Shown here: positions 1 through 4,874 of the stretch, piece by piece
Layout: the number at the start of each line of letters is the position of its first letter
How positions within the stretch are numbered: position 1 is the stretch's first letter
From: Clostridiales bacterium
GTDB taxonomy: Bacteria > Bacillota > Clostridia > Christensenellales > Aristaeellaceae
Direction: 5' to 3'
DNA: 5,973 bases
NCBI GenBank assembly: GCA_004557905.1
Contig: SFFH01000082.1
Location: 1-5,973 of the forward strand
The notes under the pieces: model-generated
Database searches by the model: none
Told to the model about the DNA's origin: nothing
Seen by the model: only the letters and a program-made list of their open reading frames with translations
Translations under genes and position numbers: made by a program

Positions 1-1
1 C

Positions 2-682
2 AACGGCTTCTTCTGGATGGGCAGCCAGCCGTGGCTCAAGGTCAACGCCGACGGCAAGCGCTTCTTCAACGAGTCCGGCACCTATGAGGGCATCCTGCAC
101 GCGGACGAGTACCAGAAGGGCCACGTCCACTACACGATCTTCGACAGCAACTGGACGACCTACGCCACCCAGTTCAAGATGCACGGCTGCTCCCGCCTGT
201 ATCCGTTCGAGAACGGCGCGGACCCGAACATCCCGTATCAGGCCATCGAGGGCGGCATGCTGCCGGGCCTGATCGAGAACGGCTTCGTGATGCAGGCCGA
301 CACGATCGAAGAGCTGGCCGACAAGCTGGGCCTCCCGGCCGACGCGCTGGCGGCGACCGTCAAGCGCTACAATGAGCTGGCCTACGCGGGCAAGGACGAG
401 GACTTCGGCAAGGAGGCCTTCCGCCTGACCCCGGTGGACAAGGGCCCGTTCTACGGTGCGAAGAACACCGGCTATGTCTTGTGCACGATGGACGGCATCC
501 AGATCGACACGAACATGAACGCCATCGACACCGAGGGCAACCCGATCCCGGGCCTCTACGTCGTGGGCAACGACAGCGGCTGCTACTTTGCCAACACCTA
601 TCCGAATCTCTCCACCGGCATGGCCTGCGGCCGCACGGTGACGTTCGGCCGCCTGCTGGGCAAGCAGCTGGCCAAGGCCTGA
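2..682 (+). CDS. FAD-dependent oxidoreductase, fumarate reductase flavoprotein type (5' partial)
   Basis: This is the C-terminal 226 residues of an FAD_binding_2 flavoprotein; the reading frame is open from base 2, so the N-terminal dinucleotide-binding region and start lie outside the window. Visible family landmarks are the substrate-domain motif DGKRFFNES near residues 17-25 and the closing FAD-contact segment GNPIPGLYVVGNDSG followed by STGMACGRTVTFGRLLG, which matches the usual end of fumarate reductase, flavocytochrome c and related enoate or steroid reductases. The family reduces an activated C=C bond (fumarate, urocanate, acrylates or other electron acceptors) using reduced FAD, but the substrate cannot be told from this fragment. 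Codons end almost wholly in C or G, which suggests high expression. The gene is the last of its transcript: a strong terminator begins 16 bases after the stop. Family assignment is firm, substrate unknown. Confidence 0.88.
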   Translation, partial: NGFFWMGSQPWLKVNADGKRFFNESGTYEGILHADEYQKGHVHYTIFDSNWTTYATQFKMHGCSRLYPFENGADPNIPYQAIEGGMLPGLIENGFVMQADTIEELADKLGLPADALAATVKRYNELAYAGKDEDFGKEAFRLTPVDKGPFYGAKNTGYVLCTMDGIQIDTNMNAIDTEGNPIPGLYVVGNDSGCYFANTYPNLSTGMACGRTVTFGRLLGKQLAKA

Positions 683-697
683 TTTCCAGCCTTCCCT

Positions 698-740
698 GCG
701 CCTCCGCGCTGTACACGCTTACAGCGCGGAGGCGCTTTTT
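698..740 (+). terminator. Rho-independent terminator of the flavoprotein gene
   Basis: Bases 698-713 and 720-735 form a perfect 16-bp inverted repeat with a 6-base loop (CACGCT), immediately followed by TTTTT at 736-740. It lies 16 bases downstream of the oxidoreductase stop and isolates that gene from the promoter of the next unit. Confidence 0.95.
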
Positions 741-777
741 GTATGGGAGACTTCCATCATATCCGTCTGCGTATCCC

Positions 778-806
778 TTGTCAATGCGCGCCAAAAACAG
801 TATAAT
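778..806 (+). promoter_or_regulatory. SigA-type promoter of the methyltransferase-trmD unit
   Basis: TTGTCA (778-783) and a perfect TATAAT (801-806) are separated by exactly 17 bases, a near-consensus vegetative promoter. Transcription would begin near 812-814, leaving a leader of about 55 bases before the ATG at 869. It is the only good promoter seen upstream of the three tightly packed genes 869-3631, so it probably drives all of them. A small 5-bp hairpin (834-838 with 845-849) lies just before the ribosome binding site. Confidence 0.85.
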
Positions 807-854
807 ATATACTAAGGGTGAGTATCGGACAGCATCCGTTTCATCGGATCAGGC

Positions 855-860
855 AGGAGG
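855..860 (+). promoter_or_regulatory. Ribosome binding site fixing the methyltransferase start
   Basis: A perfect AGGAGG lies 8 bases before the ATG at 869. The same frame is open back to a GTG at 818, but that codon is only about 5 bases past the predicted transcription start and has no Shine-Dalgarno sequence, so 869 is the chosen start. Confidence 0.85.
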
Positions 861-868
861 AAAAGACG

Positions 869-2137
869 ATGTGTGCAACCTATATCCGCTGCGGCGCCGA
901 GCGCCATCTGGGCAGGGAGAGCATGGGCGTGCTGATGCAGGCCACGCTGCCTGCGTGCAGGGAGGAGCTGCTTGCGCGCTATGCCGGCGCCGTGCAGACG
1001 GTGTACCTGGACCCGCCGTTCAACACGGGCAAGCGGTTTGACATGAAGGTGCGCATCGGCGAAAAGGGCTACAGGGCCGGCTCGCCCTCCATCACCCTGC
1101 CCGCGTACGACGACCGCTGGCCCAGCCGCGAGGCGTATCTGTCCATGATGCGCGATACGCTCACCCTTGCGCGCGACCTGATGAAGAAGGAAGGCACCAT
1201 CTTCCTGCACATCGACTGCCGCATGCACGCGCACATGCGCCTGCTGATGGACGAGGTTTTTGGCGAGAGCAACTTCCTCAACGAGATCATCTGGTCCTAT
1301 CAGTCCGGCGGACGGGCGCGGACGTACTTCCCCAGGAAGCACGACGTGATCCTGTTCTATGCGAAGTCGCGTGCGTATTACTTCAACCTCAGGGCGGTGC
1401 CCATCGCCCGCAGCGAGGCCCGCAGCAATCACATGAAGCGCAGCGTCGACGAGGACGGCCGCGCATACCGCTCGATCATGTCCGCCGGCAAGGAGTACCG
1501 CTATTACGACGACGAGCCGGTGTATCCCGGCGACGTGTGGGACGACGTGAGCCACCTGCAGCAGAAGGACCCGCAGCGCACCGGCTACGACACGCAGAAG
1601 CCCGTCCGCCTGCTGGAGCGCATCATCAAATGCTCGACGCAGGAGGGCGACCTGGTGTGCGATCTGTTCGCGGGCAGCGGCACGACGGCCGTGGCTGCGG
1701 CCAACCTGAACCGCCGCTTCCTGTGCGTGGACCAGAGCCCGTTGGCGGTCGCCGTGGCGGGCAAGCGCCTCAGCCAGTCGACGCTGAGCCGGCCGGCGGG
1801 CGTGTGCTACGACGTGGAGGCGCCGTGCGGCGAGGACGACTGCTTTGTGGAGGCCGAGGTCTTCCCGGCGATCACCTCCTACACCGTGCACCTGATGAGC
1901 TTTGACAGTGTGCAGGCGCGCGAAGCCGGCATCAAGGGGCTCGACGCGGTCGATCACTGGTCCGCGGGCTTTGTGCAGGGGGACGTGTACCGGTCCTGCG
2001 TGGCGAGCGTGCGCACCGCGACGACGCCGCAGCTCCAGACGACGATGGAGATGCCTGTGTGCGCGGGCGAGCCGTGCATCATGATTGTGGATATTTGGGG
2101 CAGCCGGCGTTTCTACCTGCCCAAGAGGAGATATTGA
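869..2137 (+). CDS. Site-specific DNA methyltransferase, beta class (probable N6-adenine)
   Basis: The 422-residue protein would transfer a methyl group from S-adenosylmethionine to a base in DNA. Catalytic motif IV, DPPFNTG, is at residues 48-54; motif X (GYDTQKPVRLLERII) is at about 239-253; the SAM-binding motif I, DLFAGSGTT, starts at 265, followed by a second strand ending FLCVDQS. This order, catalytic motif before SAM motif, defines the beta class that includes Type III Mod subunits. DPPF rather than SPPY favours N6-adenine over N4-cytosine. Residues from about 300 to 422 form a C-terminal tail ending IMIVDIWGSRRFY, reminiscent of the beta-rich tail of Mod-like enzymes; this last link is from memory. 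No helicase or nuclease gene adjoins it in the window, so it may be a solitary methyltransferase. It is first in the transcript, one base from the next gene. Target sequence unknown. Confidence 0.92.
   Translation: MCATYIRCGAERHLGRESMGVLMQATLPACREELLARYAGAVQTVYLDPPFNTGKRFDMKVRIGEKGYRAGSPSITLPAYDDRWPSREAYLSMMRDTLTLARDLMKKEGTIFLHIDCRMHAHMRLLMDEVFGESNFLNEIIWSYQSGGRARTYFPRKHDVILFYAKSRAYYFNLRAVPIARSEARSNHMKRSVDEDGRAYRSIMSAGKEYRYYDDEPVYPGDVWDDVSHLQQKDPQRTGYDTQKPVRLLERIIKCSTQEGDLVCDLFAGSGTTAVAAANLNRRFLCVDQSPLAVAVAGKRLSQSTLSRPAGVCYDVEAPCGEDDCFVEAEVFPAITSYTVHLMSFDSVQAREAGIKGLDAVDHWSAGFVQGDVYRSCVASVRTATTPQLQTTMEMPVCAGEPCIMIVDIWGSRRFYLPKRRY
2124..2130 (+). promoter_or_regulatory. Ribosome binding site inside the methyltransferase 3' end
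   Basis: AGAGGAG lies 8 bases before the ATG at 2139 and within the last codons of the upstream gene. It selects 2139 over the upstream in-frame ATG at 2085, which lies inside the methyltransferase and lacks such a site. The arrangement implies translational coupling. Confidence 0.75.
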
Positions 2138-2138
2138 C

Positions 2139-2738
2139 ATGGCAACCAATGGATATATGGTCTATCTGCTGCGCATCCTGGCGGCGCAGGGCGCGCTTGC
2201 CTCGATCTACACCGATCCGAACGATCCGGACGGCTTCTGCGCGGGCTTTGTGGAGGCGGTGGACGCCAACCATGTGCTCATGTGCGATCTGACGCCGTGG
2301 GGCCAGATCGACGGCTGGCGCGTGCGCCGCAACAGCGACGTGATTCAGGTGCTCTCCGGCGAGGAATACGAGCAGCGCCTGGCGATGCTCATGGCACACC
2401 ACAAGGAGCGCCACCGCTGCTTTTTCACCGACTACCCGGCGGAGGATACGGACCTGCTGCTCAGCGTGCTGCTGGAGTGCAAGGCGAGGCGCGAGATCAT
2501 CAGCATCATCATCGGCAATGAGATGATCACCGGCCGCGTGCTGGAGGCCAACGGCCTGCGCGTCAAGATCCGGCTGCTCGACTTCTTCGGCCGCGAGGCG
2601 GAGGAGGAGACGGTCACCCTGCGCGAGATCGAGATCCTGGAGATCGACACGCAGGAGGAGAAGATGTACGGGATTCTTGAAACCATGGAGGCGCAGCGCA
2701 TGACGCTGGTGCAGCCCGAGGACAAGCAGGACGACTGA
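2139..2738 (+). CDS. Uncharacterised protein with two tandem beta-rich segments
   Basis: I do not recognise a named family for this 199-residue protein. It has no signal peptide or membrane segment and is acidic at the C-terminus. Two segments look like copies of one unit. Residues about 32-83 run G-F-V-E-A-V, then hydrophobic strands, D-L-T-P-W-G, D-G-W, and D-V-I-Q-V followed by a charged helix. Residues about 132-180 run G-R-V-L-E-A-N, then V-K-I-R-L-L-D-F-F-G, and I-E-I-L-E-I followed by a charged helix. The pattern suggests two small Sm/SH3-like beta barrels (inference). Similar two-unit hypothetical proteins occur in Clostridia as far as I recall. The start overlaps the Shine-Dalgarno region of the upstream gene, and the stop is 2 bases from the trmD ATG, so it is co-translated with both methyltransferases. 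A role in nucleic-acid or ribosome contact is only a guess. Confidence 0.8.
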   Translation: MATNGYMVYLLRILAAQGALASIYTDPNDPDGFCAGFVEAVDANHVLMCDLTPWGQIDGWRVRRNSDVIQVLSGEEYEQRLAMLMAHHKERHRCFFTDYPAEDTDLLLSVLLECKARREIISIIIGNEMITGRVLEANGLRVKIRLLDFFGREAEEETVTLREIEILEIDTQEEKMYGILETMEAQRMTLVQPEDKQDD

Positions 2739-2740
2739 GC

Positions 2741-3631
2741 ATGAAGATCACGATTCTGACGATATTCCCGGAGATGTTCGCGCCACTGCACCTGAGCATG
2801 CTGGGCCGCGCCGAAAAGGCCGGGCTGCTTGATATCCGCGAGGTGGACATCCGCAGCTACTCCAAAAACAAGCACCACAACACCGACGACGCGCCCTACG
2901 GCGGCGGCGCGGGCATGGTGATGCTCGCCCAGCCGATCGTGGACGCGATGCGCGACGTGCAGGGCGAGCATTTTGCGGGCAGGCGCATCTATCTCTCCCC
3001 GCGCGGCAAGACGCTGACGCAGCAGAAGGTGGAGGAGCTGGCGAAGGAGAAAGAACTGATCCTCCTGTGCGGACACTACGAGGGCGTCGACCAGCGGGCG
3101 CTCGACCTGTGCATCGACGAGGAAATCTCCATTGGCGATTACATCCTCACCGGCGGCGAGCTGGGCGCGATGGTGCTGGTGGACAGCGTGGCGCGGCTGG
3201 TGCCGGGCGTGCTGGGCTGCGAGGAGAGCGCGCAGACGGAGAGCTTTTCCTCCGGTCTGCTGGAGCATCCGCAGTACACCCGCCCGCGCGAGTTCGAGGG
3301 CATGACGGTGCCGGAGCCGCTATTAAACGGCAACCACGCGCATATTCAGGACTGGCAGCTCTCCGAGTCGCTGTATATCACCCTGCGCCGCAGACCCGAA
3401 ATGGCGCAGAAATTCCTCGCCGGGAGAAAGTTCACCCGCCACCAGAAAAAGGTGGTCGACGCGGTGCTGGAGCGCATCCGGCAGGAGGACGAGGCGGCGG
3501 AGAACGCGCGAAGCGAAGAAGGGGACGGGGGGACCGGAGCCTGCCGCGCCCAGTGGGCGAAACAGGCAGGCGGAGCGTCGGGAATCGCAAGGAGCGCCGC
3601 AGAGCGCGACTATGCGAGTTCCCCGGACTGA
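2741..3631 (+). CDS. trmD: tRNA (guanine(37)-N1)-methyltransferase TrmD with extra C-terminal tail
   Basis: TrmD methylates N1 of G37, 3' of the anticodon, in tRNAs reading certain C- and G-starting codons, using S-adenosylmethionine; it prevents +1 frameshifting and is essential in most bacteria. It is a SPOUT-fold dimer. The N-terminus MKITILTIFPEMF, APYGGGAGMVM (51-61), LCGHYEGVDQR, IGDYILTGGE and SVARLVPGVLG (R152, matching the catalytic Arg154 of E. coli) are unmistakable. The position of the catalytic base Asp169 of E. coli is Glu here (E167, in QTESF). The core ends near residue 250, the usual family length; a Gly/Ala/Arg/Ser-rich tail of about 46 residues follows and is encoded by hairpin-rich, repeat-like DNA. 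The usual partners rpsP, rimM and rplS are absent; it is third in a unit behind a DNA methyltransferase. The ribosome binding site is weak, consistent with coupling. Confidence 0.97.
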   Translation: MKITILTIFPEMFAPLHLSMLGRAEKAGLLDIREVDIRSYSKNKHHNTDDAPYGGGAGMVMLAQPIVDAMRDVQGEHFAGRRIYLSPRGKTLTQQKVEELAKEKELILLCGHYEGVDQRALDLCIDEEISIGDYILTGGELGAMVLVDSVARLVPGVLGCEESAQTESFSSGLLEHPQYTRPREFEGMTVPEPLLNGNHAHIQDWQLSESLYITLRRRPEMAQKFLAGRKFTRHQKKVVDAVLERIRQEDEAAENARSEEGDGGTGACRAQWAKQAGGASGIARSAAERDYASSPD

Positions 3632-3663
3632 AATCCCCCAACGTTCTCGTATCGCGAAGCGAT
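3508..3663 (+). repeat. Hairpin-rich, repeat-like stretch covering the trmD 3' end
   Basis: From the trmD tail into the downstream spacer the DNA changes character. GCGAAGCGA occurs at 3508-3516 and 3654-3662, with an 8-base relative (GCGAAGCG) at 3685-3692 inside the terminator loop. Bases 3539-3545 pair with 3565-3571 (GCCTGCC/GGCAGGC), enclosing CGCCC-AGT-GGGCG at 3547-3559. ATCGC-GAA-GCGAT at 3651-3663 is a perfect small hairpin. Such density of palindromes, with a translated low-complexity tail, is typical of REP-like dispersed elements that have entered a gene end. Without the rest of the genome, dispersal is inferred, not shown. Confidence 0.4.
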
Positions 3664-3674
3664 CAGAAGAAAAG

Positions 3675-3712
3675 CCGTCAGGGAGCGAAGCGTTACCTGA
3701 CGGTGAGTTTTT
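3675..3712 (+). terminator. Probable Rho-independent terminator after trmD
   Basis: CCGTCAGG (3675-3682) pairs perfectly with CCTGACGG (3696-3703); a G-T wobble extends the base, and part of the 13-base loop can pair further. TTTTT lies at 3708-3712, four bases after the stem, so the U-tract is slightly displaced. It is placed 44 bases after the trmD stop and probably ends the three-gene transcript. Confidence 0.65.
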
Positions 3713-3886
3713 AAAAGTGCAGCTTGATTTGAAAACAACATAAATGGAAACCCTGCGCAGGCATCCGGGAACGGGTGCCTGTTCTGATAAGCGGAGATTG
3801 CTGAGAAACCTGCAAATCCGACACATTCTCCTGCAAAACGCGCCTATCGGGCGAAAGCCGCCTGATGTACAATGGGAGGCGTGAAA
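3713..3886 (+). other. Noncoding spacer with one stable hairpin
   Basis: No convincing ORF is seen here on either strand. Bases 3758-3767 and 3772-3781 form a 10-bp stem (CAGGCATCCG with CGGGTGCCTG, one G-T wobble) closed by the four-base loop GGAA. No U-tract follows on either strand, so it is not an obvious terminator. A second 7-bp stem pairs 3846-3852 with 3860-3866, just before TACAAT at 3868-3873, which could be a -10 box for the next gene although no -35 match is present. Function of the hairpins is unknown. Confidence 0.4.
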
Positions 3887-3892
3887 GGGAGG
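3887..3892 (+). promoter_or_regulatory. Ribosome binding site fixing the PspC-protein start
   Basis: GGGAGG lies 9 bases before the ATG at 3902. An in-frame ATG at 3872 would add ten residues, but it lies next to the possible -10 box and would place this Shine-Dalgarno sequence inside the gene; family members also begin with a short basic stretch like MKKRIYK. Confidence 0.75.
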
Positions 3893-3901
3893 AAAACAGT
3901 G

Positions 3902-4105
3902 ATGAAGAAGAGAATCTATAAATCGAACGACAACAAGATGGTGGACGGCGTGTGCGGCGGCATCGCAGAGTTTTTCGGCATCGATCCCACGCTGGTGCGT
4001 CTGGTCTGGGCGCTGCTGTGCACCATGGGCGGCAGCGGCATTGCAGCGTATATCATCGCTTCTGTGATCATCCCCCGTGCGCCGGAGGCGTATGAGGCGA
4101 ACTGA
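3902..4105 (+). CDS. PspC domain small membrane protein
   Basis: The 67-residue protein consists of a single PspC domain, the usual size of standalone Firmicute members. It opens with a basic MKKRIYKS stretch, then GVCGGIAEFFGIDPTLVR (16-33), the family's hallmark, and a hydrophobic stretch from about 34 to 57 (broken by GGSG) ending in IIP, expected to insert in the cytoplasmic membrane. PspC proteins belong to envelope-stress networks: in Proteobacteria PspC acts with PspB on PspA, while the small Firmicute versions are poorly characterised and are often alone, as here, without a pspA neighbour. The acetyltransferase gene follows after 59 bases with no terminator between, so the two may share a transcript; a functional link is not implied. 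Confidence 0.92.
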   Translation: MKKRIYKSNDNKMVDGVCGGIAEFFGIDPTLVRLVWALLCTMGGSGIAAYIIASVIIPRAPEAYEAN

Positions 4106-4164
4106 CAAAGGCCGTCAAGCGACGTGAGCACCCTGAGCGGCGCGCCCTGGAAGGAGAGAACGGC

Positions 4165-4758
4165 ATGATAAATGAAAACTGCCCGTGCAGAAAGAAGGGC
4201 TGTCCCCGGCACGGCGACTGCGCGGCCTGCCGAAGTCATCACGCAGAGCGCAAACGGCCGGTGTTCTGCGAGCGCGAGTCCTTGCCCGGCAGGCTCCTGG
4301 ACGGCCTGCCCGGGCGCAGACGGCCGTATCCCGTCCGCAGGCTCAGGGCCGGTGAGATCCCGGACGCCCTGGCCCTGATCTGGAACGTGTTTTTGCAGTT
4401 TGAAGCGCCGGAGTACTCCGCAGAGGGCATCGCCTCCTTCCGCGCCAGCCTGGAGGATGAGGAACGTATCCGGAACATGACGTTCTACGGCGCGTTTGAC
4501 GGGAAAAAGCTGGTGGGCGTGCTGTGCATGCGGGCACCGCAGCACATCGCGGGTTTCTTTGTGGACGCGGCCTACCACCGCCGGGGCATTGGCAGAACGC
4601 TGTTTGAGACCATGCGCCAGGACTACGACCGGCAGGTCTTTACCGTCCATGCCTCACCGTATGCGGTGGAGATCTACCGGCGCCTGGGCTTTGCGCCCAC
4701 GCAGGCAGAGCAGGTGACCGACGGGCTGCGCTACACGCCGATGCGGTTTGAGGAATGA
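4165..4758 (+). CDS. Cys-rich domain fused to GNAT-family N-acetyltransferase
   Basis: The 197-residue protein has two parts in one uninterrupted frame. Residues 5-37 form a Cys/His cluster: NCPCRKKGCPRHGDC, then CRSHH, then RPVFCER, with Cys at 6, 8, 13, 19, 22 and 35 and His at 16, 25 and 26. This resembles small standalone Cys-rich proteins of Clostridia and probably binds zinc or another metal (inference). After a basic linker, residues from about 57 form a GNAT fold: a divergent N-terminal strand and helix, the strand AFDGKKLVGVLCM, then motif A, FVDAAYHRRGIGRTLF (132-147), which holds the acetyl-CoA pyrophosphate-binding R-R-G-I-G-R loop, and finally YAVEIYRRLGFAP, the typical motif B end. 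It would move acetyl from acetyl-CoA to an amine; the acceptor is unknown. AAGGAG 8 bases upstream supports the start. A strong terminator follows. Confidence 0.9.
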   Translation: MINENCPCRKKGCPRHGDCAACRSHHAERKRPVFCERESLPGRLLDGLPGRRRPYPVRRLRAGEIPDALALIWNVFLQFEAPEYSAEGIASFRASLEDEERIRNMTFYGAFDGKKLVGVLCMRAPQHIAGFFVDAAYHRRGIGRTLFETMRQDYDRQVFTVHASPYAVEIYRRLGFAPTQAEQVTDGLRYTPMRFEE

Positions 4759-4772
4759 ATGGGGATGCAGGT

Positions 4773-4807
4773 GGAACACGCGCAGATGCGGCGTGTTCCT
4801 TTCTTTT
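4773..4807 (+). terminator. Rho-independent terminator after the acetyltransferase
   Basis: GGAACACGC (4773-4781) and GCGTGTTCC (4791-4799) form a perfect 9-bp stem with a 9-base loop in which GC-AGAT-GC can pair further. TTTCTTTT follows directly at 4800-4807. It sits 14 bases after the acetyltransferase stop and separates that gene from the UvrA-like gene. Confidence 0.9.
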
Positions 4808-4874
4808 CGGCAAGGAAAGTCGAGAAAAGGCGCGCCCGATGCGCTATGATGGGGAAGAAAGCGAGGCGATTGAC

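Noticed and set aside
812..2149. Long minus-strand ORF of 445 codons opposite the DNA methyltransferase
   Set aside because: It is the antisense shadow of a GC-rich gene with clear methyltransferase motifs; its translation is His/Arg/Ala-rich with no recognisable domain and it has no start signals of its own.
2059..2414. Alternative small ORFs across the methyltransferase end and the start of the next gene, on both strands
   Set aside because: They overlap two genes supported by motifs, tight spacing and a Shine-Dalgarno sequence, and have no start signals.
3868..3873. Possible -10 box TACAAT upstream of the PspC gene
   Set aside because: No acceptable -35 hexamer lies 16-18 bases upstream and it overlaps a small hairpin, so a promoter cannot be supported from sequence alone, although one is expected nearby.
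3323..4108. Minus-strand ORF of 261 codons spanning the trmD end, spacer and PspC gene
   Set aside because: It crosses a terminator and two well-supported + strand genes and shows no domain or ribosome binding site.
4845..4850. Possible -10 box TATGAT upstream of the UvrA-like gene
   Set aside because: The best -35 candidate (TCGAGA at 4820-4825) is 19 bases away and matches only 4 of 6 positions; too weak to call.
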